Notes under the pieces: generated by a model
What the model was told of the DNA's origin: nothing
Seen by the model: only the letters and a program-made list of their open reading frames with translations
Databases searched by the model: none
Position numbers and translations under genes: made by a program
Origin: Onishia niordana
GTDB taxonomy: Bacteria > Pseudomonadota > Gammaproteobacteria > Pseudomonadales > Halomonadaceae
Assembly: GCF_004798965.1 (NCBI RefSeq)
Contig: NZ_SDSD01000005.1
Location: 62,001-126,000 of the forward strand
Reading direction: 5' to 3'
Length of the DNA: 64,000 nt
Shown: one piece after another, positions 29,177-38,288 of the stretch
Position numbering within the stretch: position 1 is the first letter of the stretch
How the letters are laid out: each line of letters starts with the position of its first letter

Positions 29177-30328
29177 TTATCGTGCAGCGTCGTATCGGCC
29201 CTCACGTCCCTTGGAAAAAACCAGTTGCCAGAGCTGAAGATCCCTGGCCCGGAACGCCCCGGCACAGACTGAGAGGTAGTAGCGGAACATGCGCCGCGTG
29301 ATGTCGTTGTAGCGGTCGGCTATTTCCGGCCAATGTTCATCGAAATTTTCAAGCCAGGCCATCAGGGTACGGTCGTAGTCGGCGCCGAAGTTTTGCCAAT
29401 CCTCCATCAGCAGGTAGTTCTCGCTGGCGCGAGCGATATGCATGGCGGAGGGCAGTATGCCGTTGGGGAAGATGTACTTGTGGACCCAGGGGTCGGCACT
29501 GATGTCTGAATTATTGGAGCCGATGGTGTGCAGTAGGAAGAGGCCGTCCGGGGATAGTAGCCTGTTGACGGTATCGAAGTAGGTGCGATAGTTGCGATGG
29601 CCCACGTGTTCGAACATGCCGATCGAGACGATGCAATCATAGCGGCCGTCGAGTTCGCGGTAGTCTTGCAAGTGAATCGTGACCGGTAGTTCGCTGCAAC
29701 GCTGGCGAGCCAGTTCGGCCTGCTCTCTGGAAATGGTGATACCGGTGACTTCCGCACCGTAATGGCGAGCAGCATGTTCGGCGAAACTGCCCCAGCCACA
29801 GCCGATATCCAGTACTCGCATGCCTGGCGCGAGTTCCAGCTTGCGAGCCGCCAAGTCGAGCTTGGCAATCTGTGCCTGATGAAGGGTGTCGGCGCCTTTC
29901 CAATAGCCGCAGGAATAGCACATAGTGGGGTCCAGCATGCGCTCGAACAGATCATTACCCAGGTCGTAATGTGTCTCGCCGACGATGTAGGCCCGGGCCT
30001 TGCTTTGCAGGTTGAAAAGACCGGTCTGTAGCTTGTACAGCATCCGCTCCGTAGGCGTATTGGATCGTTCGCCCAGACCATGCCGCAGCATGCGATGAAT
30101 CATCTCGTCGATTCGCTCACACTGCCACCAGCCCTCCATGTAGGCTTCACCCAGTCCCAGAGAGCCCTGGTGGAGCATGCGCGAGAAAAGGTCGGGGTGG
30201 AGCACCTGCAGATCCCAGGGGGCTGTACCATTCAGGCTCACGCCAGAACCGTTGAGTAACTGCTCGACGATTCGGCGGGCACGGGTGTCGGGTAAGGCAA
30301 TGGCAGCGATCCGCGGGTCACTTGTCAT
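29177..30328 (-). CDS. cfa: cyclopropane-fatty-acyl-phospholipid synthase
   Basis: Cfa transfers a methylene group from S-adenosylmethionine to cis-unsaturated acyl chains of membrane lipids, a stationary-phase and stress adaptation. The N-terminal domain has SLGLGEAYMEGWW, and the SAM-binding motif is VLDIGCGWGSFAEHAARHYG. Later blocks are SIGMFEHVGHRNYRTYF and WVHKYIFPNGILPS. The 383-aa length equals the E. coli enzyme. AGGAG is 7 bases before the ATG. It stands alone between intergenic regions. Confidence 0.96.
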   Translation of the reverse strand: MTSDPRIAAIALPDTRARRIVEQLLNGSGVSLNGTAPWDLQVLHPDLFSRMLHQGSLGLGEAYMEGWWQCERIDEMIHRMLRHGLGERSNTPTERMLYKLQTGLFNLQSKARAYIVGETHYDLGNDLFERMLDPTMCYSCGYWKGADTLHQAQIAKLDLAARKLELAPGMRVLDIGCGWGSFAEHAARHYGAEVTGITISREQAELARQRCSELPVTIHLQDYRELDGRYDCIVSIGMFEHVGHRNYRTYFDTVNRLLSPDGLFLLHTIGSNNSDISADPWVHKYIFPNGILPSAMHIARASENYLLMEDWQNFGADYDRTLMAWLENFDEHWPEIADRYNDITRRMFRYYLSVCAGAFRARDLQLWQLVFSKGREGRYDAAR

Positions 30329-30533
30329 GGCAGTCTCCTAGTCCATCAGCCTAGTCCATCAGACAAGGGGAGCGTACTGGTCCTACTGGACCGGCATGCG
30401 TTCCGAGTCCTTTTGCTACCCTTTGACTATCCAACATAGCCATAAATGTGTCGCCGAGCATAATCCCGTCGTGTGGCGGCGACTGCGAACCAGCTTGTTT
30501 ATCAATATCTTCATCCCTGTTCAGGAGAATCCT

Positions 30534-30860
30534 ATGCGCGTGATCGTCGACCTTTGCGTGGTGCCGTTGGGAGTAGGCGTCTCGGTGTCAGCCTATATTG
30601 CGGCCTGTCAGCGTGAGATTGAGGCTGCCGGGCTGGAGTACAGCATGCATGCCTACGGCACGAATATTGAAGGTGGCTGGGACGAGGTGATGGCGGTAAT
30701 CAAGCGCTGCCACGACGTCGTTCATGAGATGGGCGCCCCCCGGATCACCACGACCTTGAAGCTGGGGACCCGTATTGATCGTGAGCAGCATATGAAGGAC
30801 AAGGTAGAAAGCGTCGAAGCATTGCTTGCAAGCGATGCCCGAGGGAGTGGGGTAGCCTGA
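30534..30860 (+). CDS. MTH1187 / UPF0045 family thiamine-binding-like protein
   Basis: This is a small ferredoxin-fold protein of the UPF0045 family, some members of which bind thiamine or its precursors; its cellular role is not known. Motifs are VVPLGVGVSVSAYIAACQRE, YSMHAYGTNIEGGWDEVMAV and RITTTLKLGTRIDRE. The frame opens at 30396, but AGGAGA 8 bases before the ATG at 30534 and the family start give 108 aa. It has no partners nearby. It is probably monocistronic. Confidence 0.88.
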   Translation: MRVIVDLCVVPLGVGVSVSAYIAACQREIEAAGLEYSMHAYGTNIEGGWDEVMAVIKRCHDVVHEMGAPRITTTLKLGTRIDREQHMKDKVESVEALLASDARGSGVA

Positions 30861-31223
30861 GGACAATACGTGAGACAGCGCTTGAGTGCGGCCAGCATGG
30901 GACATGGCACTCGCGTATAGATATCAGTGGTGTCAGTCAGGTCGAATTCGTAGGTGCGACCGTTCCTGCTGTTTTGTCATTGGCCATCAACCAGCGTATC
31001 GCCGCCTGAGCAAGTGCCTGGTTGGGATTATCGTTTTGCCCATGTCGCCCCGCTTGCGGGGCGTCGTGCTGCGCATGCAGTAAATGTCGCGAAGAAGTAG
31101 TAGCAGGAAAGCTGAAAGGGGTTTTTGATTAGCATGCTAATTGTGGTAGTATCTGTCGAAATCTTATCTTGCTAACTATTTGCGTATCTCCACCCTTGGA
31201 GATGCTGGCTTTCAGGAACCTGT
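30861..31223. other. 363-bp gap upstream of the efflux operon
   Basis: No gene is supported. The region holds a GC hairpin (CGCCCCGC-TT-GCGGGGCG, 31046-31063) with no T-tract, and the palindrome annotated next in an AT-rich promoter-like stretch. Confidence 0.5.
31128..31141 (+). promoter_or_regulatory. 14-bp palindrome, MarR-type operator candidate
   Basis: ATTAGCATGCTAAT is perfectly symmetric, 82 bases before the HlyD-family gene and next to GTGGTAGTAT. MarR-family regulators commonly bind such AT-flanked 12-16-bp palindromes in front of efflux genes. No MarR gene is in the window. Confidence 0.5.
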
Positions 31224-32288
31224 ATGACGCCCGATCAACACTTTGCCCGCTTGGTCAGGGTGGCGCTTGTCGTCTTTGCCCTATGTTTTGTTTATTTTCT
31301 CGCCGCCGATTTATGGATGCCGCTGACACCACAGGCTCGCGTCATGCACCCGGTGGTGCGCGTGGCGCCTGAAGTGGACGGGCGCGTCGCCGAGGTGAGC
31401 GTTACCAACAATCAGCATGTGGACGTCGGCGAGTCGATGTTCACCCTTGATCGCCGACCCTACATGCTGGCAGTGGAAGAAGCGGAGCTGGCATTGGATG
31501 AGGCGAAGCGTGAGAACGCTAAGCTCGATGCTTCGATCGCCGCCGCCCAGGCGACGCTCGCCTCACATCGCGCCGGTGCCGATGAGTTAGCGCAGGAGAT
31601 GGCCCGTGCCGAGCGATTGATTGCACAACACAGCATTTCCCGACAGGCCTATGACCAGGCCCGGGCCAGCTACCAGACGGCGCGTGCTCAGGTCCAGGCC
31701 GCACAGGCCAAAATCGAATCCTTGAAAGCCGAGCGTGGCGGAAAAAGTGAGGACAATCTTCGGCTTCGACAGGCACGCAATGCCTTGTCCAAAGCCCAGC
31801 TTGATCTTGAGTATGCCAGTGTTCGAGCAGAGGTCAGTGGCACGGTTTCCAACCTTCAGTTAAGCGTTGGAGAGTATGCCAATGCCGGTAACCCGAAGCT
31901 GGCGCTGGTTAGCGATGACGCAGATATCATCGCCGACTTTCGTGAGAAATCGCTTCGCTCGGTGGAGGTAGGCGATGCGGCCAGTGTGATTCTCGATGCT
32001 TTTCCCGGCCGCGTGTTCGATGCACGCGTGGTGGGCCGAGACGCAGGTGTCAAGGATGGCCAGCTGAACCCCGATGGCAATCTTGCCGACCCCCGGAGTT
32101 CCGACCGCTGGGTGCGCGACGCCCAACGTCAGCGCCTGCACCTTGATCTGGAAAATGCCCCCGAGGTGCTTGCCGCATTGCCGACTGGCGCCCGTGCCAC
32201 CGTGCAGCTTCACCCGATTGGTGGGTTGGCCGCGGGGCTTGGTGCCCTACAGGCCCGTCTGGTCAGCCTGATTCACTTCATCTACTGA
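31224..32288 (+). CDS. HlyD-family membrane fusion protein of an efflux system
   Basis: This is a periplasmic adaptor of the EmrA/AaeA class. One N-terminal membrane anchor (VRVALVVFALCFVYFLAADLW), then the lipoyl half VRVAPEVDGRVAEVSVTNNQHVDVG, a long coiled coil (about residues 85-185, Ala/Glu/Lys/Arg-rich) and the second lipoyl half LEYASVRAEVSGTVSNLQLSVGEY, with a beta-barrel to the end. It is followed after 8 bases by a DUF2955 membrane protein, a recurrent pair thought to export aromatic or other small acids. CAGGAACC precedes the ATG. Confidence 0.88.
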   Translation: MTPDQHFARLVRVALVVFALCFVYFLAADLWMPLTPQARVMHPVVRVAPEVDGRVAEVSVTNNQHVDVGESMFTLDRRPYMLAVEEAELALDEAKRENAKLDASIAAAQATLASHRAGADELAQEMARAERLIAQHSISRQAYDQARASYQTARAQVQAAQAKIESLKAERGGKSEDNLRLRQARNALSKAQLDLEYASVRAEVSGTVSNLQLSVGEYANAGNPKLALVSDDADIIADFREKSLRSVEVGDAASVILDAFPGRVFDARVVGRDAGVKDGQLNPDGNLADPRSSDRWVRDAQRQRLHLDLENAPEVLAALPTGARATVQLHPIGGLAAGLGALQARLVSLIHFIY

Positions 32289-32296
32289 GACCGTTT

Positions 32297-33370
32297 ATGC
32301 GCCATCCCGGCTCTGTGGCTTCCACGTCCCTGAATGAAGGTGTCACGTCTTCACGTTTGAGTCGTAATGACCTGCGCCAAATTCTGCGTATCGCCTGTGG
32401 TGTGCTGCTGGGATTTCTGATCTGCAAGCTTGCCAACTGGAATTATGGCACTTTCTTTGCCGTCTACCCGGTGCTGTTGCTGGGATTGGTGCCGGTACTC
32501 TCCGCGCATGTTATCCGCCAGTTTCTGGCCAGCATGCTGGTCGTCAGCGCTATTACCTTGGTTATGGCAGGGGGGCTCGGTGATAAGCCGGTACCGATGA
32601 CGCTGCTGATGGTGGGGGTCTATGCCTGGCTGTTTCGATGCATGACGCAAGGCGTCCTTTTTCTATTCGGGGCCCAATGCGTCGTCAGCTTGTCCGTGCA
32701 GCTGAATTTCGTCAGCTACCCGCAGACCGGCGTCTTCGACATTGTCACCAGTAACATCGTAGGGTCAGTGTTGACGGTTGCCATCGCGATGCTGATGCAT
32801 GTTGTTTTCCCCGATGTGTCACCACGAACACCGCCGACACGGCCGGCTAAGCCCACGAGCAACCAGCGCCACGAGATCATCCTGGCGACCACCGTGGCGA
32901 CACTATCGTTCCTTGTTTTTCAGTTGCTGGATCTCAAGGATTCGTTATCGGCCCAGGTTGCCTCGATTCTGGTGTTGTTTCCTCTAAACTGGCGGGGCGC
33001 CGGCATCGCCGGAAAGCACCGGGCTGTGGGCACCTTATTAGGCTGCAGTGCTGGCCTTATGATGCAGGTGGGCCTGCTTGGCCATTACAACCTGCTGCCC
33101 TTCGCTGCTTTCTCGCTCTGGCTGGGTTGCCTGGTTTTCGCCCGCTACCACATGTTGGAAGGTGGAAAGTCGGCGACAGGGTTCGGCGGACTGACCACGA
33201 TGGCGATTCTTTTTGGTCAGTACCTGACTCCACAACAGGACCTTGTCTACGATGCCTTGTACCGCTTTAGTTCGGTGGCGACATCCGTGCTGTTGACGCT
33301 GATGGCGGTCTATCTCATGCACCATTTACTTGACCGCTTTGCCGCCACGCGCCTTCAGCGACTGGACTGA
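32297..33370 (+). CDS. DUF2955 / FUSC-like inner-membrane efflux component
   Basis: This is a polytopic membrane protein resembling the DUF2955 family, related to fusaric-acid-resistance (AaeB-like) transporters. About ten helices fall in two groups (from ILRIACGVLLGFLICKLANW and again from LATTVATLSFLVFQLLDL) split by a short polar linker near residue 175. The large soluble domain of AaeB is absent. The pairing with the HlyD gene suggests a two-part exporter; the substrate is unknown. Its end is 13 bases from the convergent argP. Confidence 0.82.
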   Translation: MRHPGSVASTSLNEGVTSSRLSRNDLRQILRIACGVLLGFLICKLANWNYGTFFAVYPVLLLGLVPVLSAHVIRQFLASMLVVSAITLVMAGGLGDKPVPMTLLMVGVYAWLFRCMTQGVLFLFGAQCVVSLSVQLNFVSYPQTGVFDIVTSNIVGSVLTVAIAMLMHVVFPDVSPRTPPTRPAKPTSNQRHEIILATTVATLSFLVFQLLDLKDSLSAQVASILVLFPLNWRGAGIAGKHRAVGTLLGCSAGLMMQVGLLGHYNLLPFAAFSLWLGCLVFARYHMLEGGKSATGFGGLTTMAILFGQYLTPQQDLVYDALYRFSSVATSVLLTLMAVYLMHHLLDRFAATRLQRLD

Positions 33371-33383
33371 GAGCAGATCGCCA

Positions 33384-34295
33384 TCAAACCGCTGCTGTCT
33401 GTATCTCAAGGGGCATGGGTCCCAGCCATTGACTGCTGATGGCGAGCAAGTGGTCGGTCAGGGTGGCCAAGGTCTGGCCGCCGTGGCGCCAGTGATGCCA
33501 GTAGAGAGGCACATCGATGTAGCTGTCAGGGGCGATATCTACTAACCGGTGTTCTTCCAGTTCCCGGGCCGCTTGGCGTTCAGGAATCAAACCGTATCCC
33601 ATGCCCGCCAGCGCCAGACGCACAAAGCCTTCCGATGATGGGCAAAGATGGTGGGGGAAGGGAGCCTGGTAGTCGCGCATCGCCAGATAACGATGCTGCA
33701 AGCGATCGTCCGGACCATAGACAATCGCCGGTGCGGTAGACAGCTGCTGGTGGTTGATACCCTCGGGAAAGTGACGGGCCACATAGCCAGGGCTCGCCAG
33801 GGCGCGATAGCGCATGCTGCCCAGCGGATGGGCCCGTGCGCCTTGCACGGGGCGAGGGGTGGTGCAGATGCAGCCCGCTACCTCGCCATCGCGCATGCGT
33901 TTCAGTGCCACGTCCTGATCCTCCACCACCAGGTCCATCAGCACACGATGCTCATCGCAGAACCGACCCACCGCTGGTGGCCACCAGGTCGCGATGCTGT
34001 CGGCGTTGATCGCCAGCCGCAGGCGCTGCTCGCTCTCGCCCAGCGCCGGTACCTGGTCGAGCAGATCATGTTCGAGCAGGCCAACCTGCAAAACGTGATT
34101 GAGTAATCGCCGACCCAGCGGGGTCGGGGCGAGCTTGGGGCTTCTGACCAGCACAGGCTGACCCAGGCGTGCCTCAAGCAGCTTGATGCGTTGCGATACC
34201 GCGGATTGCGTAAGGCCCAGGTGTCGAGCACCCCGCTCGAAGCCGGACTGGTCGACCACGGCGGCTAATGCTTCCAGAAGCTTGTAATCGAGCAT
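33384..34295 (-). CDS. argP: LysR-family regulator of arginine/lysine export
   Basis: ArgP (IciA) activates the argO exporter gene in response to arginine and represses other genes with lysine. The start MLDYKLLEALAAVVDQSGFE and the helix-turn-helix ARHLGLTQSAVSQRIKLLEA are diagnostic, and the effector domain reads LRLAINADSIATWWPPAVG. The 303-aa length is standard. It is divergent from argO with 117 bases between them, the classical regulator-target arrangement. Confidence 0.94.
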   Translation of the reverse strand: MLDYKLLEALAAVVDQSGFERGARHLGLTQSAVSQRIKLLEARLGQPVLVRSPKLAPTPLGRRLLNHVLQVGLLEHDLLDQVPALGESEQRLRLAINADSIATWWPPAVGRFCDEHRVLMDLVVEDQDVALKRMRDGEVAGCICTTPRPVQGARAHPLGSMRYRALASPGYVARHFPEGINHQQLSTAPAIVYGPDDRLQHRYLAMRDYQAPFPHHLCPSSEGFVRLALAGMGYGLIPERQAARELEEHRLVDIAPDSYIDVPLYWHHWRHGGQTLATLTDHLLAISSQWLGPMPLEIQTAAV

Positions 34296-34412
34296 AAATC
34301 TGGGTAATTCCCCATTCCGTCAATTAATTTCACTTATCCCCCAGTCAAGCCTAGTCTGGCGATGGTCTGCAAGTCATTGGATGCAGAAAGTCGGGATTAG
34401 GAGTCGCTTTAG

Positions 34413-35024
34413 ATGTGGGTATCTGCCTTACAGGGCCTGCTGGTGGGAGCCGGTCTGATCATTGCTATCGGCGCCCAGAATGCCTTTGTCTTGAGTCAGG
34501 GGCTGCGTCGCGAACATATCTGGTTGGTGGCGACCGTTTGTGCATTGTGTGACTGGGTACTGGTCGGGATGGGTGTGCTGGGGCTGGGAACGCTGCTTGC
34601 CGAGCAACAGATGCTAATGGTGCTGGCGCGCTGGGGTGGGGCAGGTTACCTGGCCTGCCTGGCGTGGCTGTCATTAAGGCGTGCCTGGCATTCGCATTCG
34701 CTTCGCGCTGATGCAAAAGCGCCTGTCTCACGTCGGGAAGTACTGTGGGCGACGCTCGCCGTCACGTTATTAAACCCTCAGGTGTATCTGGATACGCTGG
34801 TCATGCTCGGGGTGGTGGGGGCCCTTCAGGAAAGCCCCGGTGGCTTTTTCATGGGGGCAGCGTTGGCATCCTTTGGCTGGTTCTTCGGGCTGGTGGCGGC
34901 AGCGAGTTGGCTGGCGCCCAGACTGGCAAGCCCCAAGGCCTGGCGCGTCATCGATACTCTGATTGGTATCACCATGGCGGTGATCGCCTGGCGACTGCTG
35001 TCTGGCGGAGTGCTACCCCTCTGA
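34413..35024 (+). CDS. argO: LysE/ArgO family arginine exporter
   Basis: ArgO exports arginine (and in LysE, lysine) across the inner membrane. Five to six helices are seen, starting with VGAGLIIAIGAQNAFVLSQG, the family signature. The later block TLAVTLLNPQVYLDTLVMLG is also typical. The length is 203 aa. TAGGAG precedes the ATG. Adjacent argP supports the assignment. Confidence 0.94.
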   Translation: MWVSALQGLLVGAGLIIAIGAQNAFVLSQGLRREHIWLVATVCALCDWVLVGMGVLGLGTLLAEQQMLMVLARWGGAGYLACLAWLSLRRAWHSHSLRADAKAPVSRREVLWATLAVTLLNPQVYLDTLVMLGVVGALQESPGGFFMGAALASFGWFFGLVAAASWLAPRLASPKAWRVIDTLIGITMAVIAWRLLSGGVLPL

Positions 35025-35037
35025 CTGAGAGGTGGTT
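35015..35037 (+). terminator. terminator overlapping the argO stop
   Basis: ACC-CCTCT / AGAGG-TGGT (one bulged base, 5-nt loop) is followed by TTTTGG; the stop codon lies in the loop. Confidence 0.5.
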
Positions 35038-35154
35038 TTGGTCAGGATGACGTGGGTCGAGAAGGAATCGCGAGCGCCCGCTGTAAGATATTCGTGACAC
35101 TCTGTCAGGCTTTTACGCCACCCCTGGAGCATGAATTGTGCTACTCGGGTTGGC

Positions 35155-35172
35155 TGTAATCTTTCCTTTACG
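35155..35172 (+). promoter_or_regulatory. TyrR/PhhR-box upstream of hppD
   Basis: TGTAAT-CTTTCC-TTTACG matches the TyrR consensus TGTAAA-N6-TTTACA at 10 of 12 fixed positions, 169 bases before hppD. It is the best such box I found and would place hppD under PhhR, encoded 15 kb away. The surrounding 317-bp gap holds no other gene. Confidence 0.65.
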
Positions 35173-35341
35173 ACTGGTGGGCTGCTTGGCTGCATTAGGG
35201 GGCGCGAAAGGCGGTTTCTGTCGTTCCTCGGCGCCGTCCAGGCCCCTAGGCTGTTGGTCACGGATCGCCCGCTGCCTCCTCTGGTGGCCGGCAAACGACA
35301 CGTCATGACAACAACAGCAAGGAATTGCCGAGGAGATCACC

Positions 35342-36451
35342 ATGAACGCCGCTGCTCCCCAGACTCAGGCCACTGCGCAAGTGTCCAATCACAACCCGAT
35401 CGGTACCGATGGCTTCGAATTTGTCGAGTACACCGCTCCGAGCGCCGAGGGCATCGAGTCGCTGCGTGCGCTTTTCAATCAGATGGGCTTCACCGAAACC
35501 CGTAAGCATCGCTCCAAAGAGGTTTTCCTGTTTCAACAGGAAGGCGTGAACTTTGTGCTCAATGCCGAACCGGACAGCTTCGCCGCCGAATTCGGTCGTA
35601 TCCACGGCCCTAGCGCCTGTGCCATGGCCTGGCGAGTGGCCGATGCGCGCAAGGCCTTCGAGCATGCAGTGGCCGAGGGGGCCGAGCCTGCCGAAAATCC
35701 GGTCGGCGAAGGCGAAGTGGGCATTCCGGCGGTCAAGGGTATCGGTGGGTCGTTGCTGTACTTCGTCGACCATCAGCTGGACGGTGAAGGTCGCACGATT
35801 TATGACATTGATTTCCAGGCGATTGACGGCCGCACGCCGAAAGATCACAGCGTGGGATTGCAGGTGCTGGATCACCTGACGCATAACGTCGACCGTGGCC
35901 AGATGGACGTCTGGGCCGGCTTTTATACCCGGGTCGCCAACTTCCGCGAGATTCGCTACTTCGACATCGAAGGCAAGAAGACGGGGCTCTTCTCTCGGGC
36001 CATGACGGCGCCCTGCGGCAAGATGCATATCCCGATCAACGAGTCTGCCGACGATAACTCCCAGATCGCCGAATTCCTGCGTGAATACAACGGTGAGGGT
36101 ATCCAGCACCTGGCGATGGCCACTGATGATATCTACGCCACCGTGCGCGCCCTGCGTGCCAACGGGGTGACATTTTTGACCACCCCGGACACCTACTACG
36201 AAAAGCTCAATGACCGGGTGCCCAACCACGAAGAGAACGTTGATGACCTGCGTGAGCTGAACCTGCTGGTGGATGGTGCGCCGGAGCAAGGCGTGCTCTT
36301 GCAGATATTCACCGAGACGGTCATCGGGCCGATTTTCTTCGAGATCATCCAGCGCAAGGGTAACGACGGCTTCGGCGAAGGCAACTTCAAGGCGCTGTTC
36401 GAATCCATCGAGGAAGACCAGATCCGTCGCGGCGTACTCAAGGACGATTGA
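35342..36451 (+). CDS. hppD: 4-hydroxyphenylpyruvate dioxygenase
   Basis: HppD converts 4-hydroxyphenylpyruvate to homogentisate with Fe(II) and O2. The iron ligands are in LQVLDHLTHNVDRGQ (His), EGIQHLAMATDDI (His) and GPIFFEIIQRKGNDGFGEGN (Glu), with the C-terminal helix region KALFESIEEDQIRRGVL. The 369-aa length is typical for bacteria. AGGAGAT is 4-5 bases before the ATG. The downstream homogentisate enzymes (hmgA, fahA, maiA) are not in the window, so the pathway is split over the genome. It lies next to an NSS transporter. Confidence 0.97.
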   Translation: MNAAAPQTQATAQVSNHNPIGTDGFEFVEYTAPSAEGIESLRALFNQMGFTETRKHRSKEVFLFQQEGVNFVLNAEPDSFAAEFGRIHGPSACAMAWRVADARKAFEHAVAEGAEPAENPVGEGEVGIPAVKGIGGSLLYFVDHQLDGEGRTIYDIDFQAIDGRTPKDHSVGLQVLDHLTHNVDRGQMDVWAGFYTRVANFREIRYFDIEGKKTGLFSRAMTAPCGKMHIPINESADDNSQIAEFLREYNGEGIQHLAMATDDIYATVRALRANGVTFLTTPDTYYEKLNDRVPNHEENVDDLRELNLLVDGAPEQGVLLQIFTETVIGPIFFEIIQRKGNDGFGEGNFKALFESIEEDQIRRGVLKDD

Positions 36452-36461
36452 GATCAGGCGG

Positions 36462-36489
36462 CCAGGCGTGATGGATATGTCACGCCTGG
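36462..36489 (+). terminator. hairpin after hppD
   Basis: CCAGGCGTGA / TCACGCCTGG is a perfect 10-bp stem with an 8-nt loop, 10 bases after the hppD stop. There is no T-tract, so it may stabilise the transcript end or only partly terminate. Confidence 0.5.
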
Positions 36490-36631
36490 TGCAACCTGCT
36501 GTCGTTAAGCCCTATCAGCGATGGATTCCCATGCAATATGACTTATCGATAGCACATCCCTTCGTTCGCATGGTCAAGGCACGAATAAAAAAGCTAAAAT
36601 CCCCTATAACAACAACCCCCAAAGGTGTGAC

Positions 36632-38092
36632 ATGACGGCGAGACAACAACCCAAGAACCTGTGGCTAGGACGCTGGGGCTTCATCCTGGCGGCTACCGGT
36701 TCTGCCGTAGGCTTGGGCAATATCTGGAAATTCCCGTACATGACGGGTGAGTACGGTGGCGGCGCCTTCGTGCTGGTTTACCTGGCCTGTATCCTGGCCG
36801 TTGGCATCCCGGTGATGATGGTTGAAATCGGCCTTGGTCGTCGCGGTCGTGGTAGCCCGATTGATGCGATCCGGCGGGTTGCACGGGAATCCGGTCGCGG
36901 CGGACTCTGGTCGCTGATTGGCTGGATGGCGATGCTGTGCGGCTTCATGATCCTGTCGTTTTACGTGGTCGTCGCCGGCTGGTCGTTCTCCTACCTGTGG
37001 AAGACGCTGACCGGCGGACTGGTGGGCTCCGAGGTCGGTGATATGGCAGCGATCTTCGCCGCCAACAACGCCGACCCCCTGGCGCTTGGCGGCTGGAGCA
37101 CGCTGGTTACCGTGATCACTCTGGTGATCGTTGGTAAGGGCGTGCAGCAGGGCATCGAGAAGAGTGTCAGCTGGATGATGCCGGGCATGGTGATCATGCT
37201 GGCGATCATGATCGGCTATTCGATGTTCTCCGGTGGCTTTGGTGCCGGTGTCGACTTCCTGTTCTCCTTCGAGGTCGGCAAGCTCTCAAGCGAAGGCCTG
37301 CTTGCGGCCATGGGCCATGCCTTCTTCACCCTGTCGCTGGCCTCCGGCGCCATCCTGACCTATGGCTCCTACCTGCCGGATGGCGCGTCCATTGCGCGTA
37401 CCACCTTCACGGTGGCCATTGCCGATACGCTGGTCGCGTTGATGGCGGGCCTGGCCATCTTCCCGGTGATCTTTGCCAACGGCATGGATCCAGCAGCTGG
37501 TCCTGGGCTTTTGTTCATGAGCCTGCCGCTGGCCTTCCAGGCGATGCCGTTCGGCAGCGTCTTCATGACCATCTTCTTCGTCATGCTGTCGATGGCGGCG
37601 CTGACGTCCGCCATCTCGATGATCGAGGCCACCGTGGCCTGGCTCAACGAAAGCAAGGGTATCTCGCGTACCAAGGCGACTTGGGGGGCCGGCATCGTGC
37701 TGTGGCTTCTCAGCACGCTGGCCATGCTCTCTTTCAATGTCGGTGCCGACTGGACGATTGCCGGCAAGCATGCCTTCGACTGGCTTGATTATCTGACCTC
37801 GCGTTTCATGATGCCGCTGGGCGGCCTGGGCATGGCGCTGCTGGCAGGCTTCGTGCTGCGCCACGAAATCTTCAAGTCCGAGTTGGGGCTTTCCAAGACC
37901 CAGCATGCCCTTTGGCTGTTCATGGTGCGCTATGTGAGCCCGCTGGGTATCGTGCTGGTGTTCATCGATAGCCTCGGGCTGATGGCCCTGGACATGGGCA
38001 GCCAGTGGTACTGGTGGCTCGGCGTGCTGGTCGTCATCACCGTGGTAGGCGAGCTTGCGAGTCCGCGCCTGAAGCGCCAGCTTGCTGCCTGA
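36632..38092 (+). CDS. sodium-dependent transporter, NSS (SNF) family
   Basis: This is a Na+-coupled amino-acid symporter of the LeuT/TyT1 family with 11-12 helices. The first helix has RWGFILAATGSAVGLGNIWK followed by FPYMTGEYGGGAFVLVYL, the substrate- and Na+-binding region. The sixth-helix region reads MGHAFFTLSLASGAILTYGS. The 486-aa length fits bacterial NSS. Beside hppD a tyrosine or phenylalanine substrate is likely, by context only; TyT1 of Fusobacterium is a tyrosine carrier of this family. AAAGGTG precedes the ATG. Confidence 0.9.
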   Translation: MTARQQPKNLWLGRWGFILAATGSAVGLGNIWKFPYMTGEYGGGAFVLVYLACILAVGIPVMMVEIGLGRRGRGSPIDAIRRVARESGRGGLWSLIGWMAMLCGFMILSFYVVVAGWSFSYLWKTLTGGLVGSEVGDMAAIFAANNADPLALGGWSTLVTVITLVIVGKGVQQGIEKSVSWMMPGMVIMLAIMIGYSMFSGGFGAGVDFLFSFEVGKLSSEGLLAAMGHAFFTLSLASGAILTYGSYLPDGASIARTTFTVAIADTLVALMAGLAIFPVIFANGMDPAAGPGLLFMSLPLAFQAMPFGSVFMTIFFVMLSMAALTSAISMIEATVAWLNESKGISRTKATWGAGIVLWLLSTLAMLSFNVGADWTIAGKHAFDWLDYLTSRFMMPLGGLGMALLAGFVLRHEIFKSELGLSKTQHALWLFMVRYVSPLGIVLVFIDSLGLMALDMGSQWYWWLGVLVVITVVGELASPRLKRQLAA

Positions 38093-38124
38093 TCATCACC
38101 CTGATCTGAACCATGAAATATTCG

Positions 38125-38149
38125 CTGCCCCCGCATCCTGCGGGGGCAG
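38125..38149 (+). terminator. terminator after the NSS transporter
   Basis: CTGCCCCCGCA-TCC-TGCGGGGGCAG is a perfect 11-bp stem followed by CGTCGTTTGG. It is very stable, with a poor T-tract. Confidence 0.65.
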
Positions 38150-38288
38150 CGTCGTTTGGGGCCCGTTATCTTCAGATCATCAGCTCAGCCCTCTTGTCTG
38201 GCGCTTGTGTGCCTGAGCACGCCTAGACCTATGCCATAATGCGCGTATCCACTCATGTACATGCCAAGACGTTATCCAAGGAGCCAAG

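Noticed and set aside
28949..29272. 107-codon frame on + between the cyclase and cfa
   Set aside because: No ribosome site, no homology that I recognise, and it overlaps the end of cfa.
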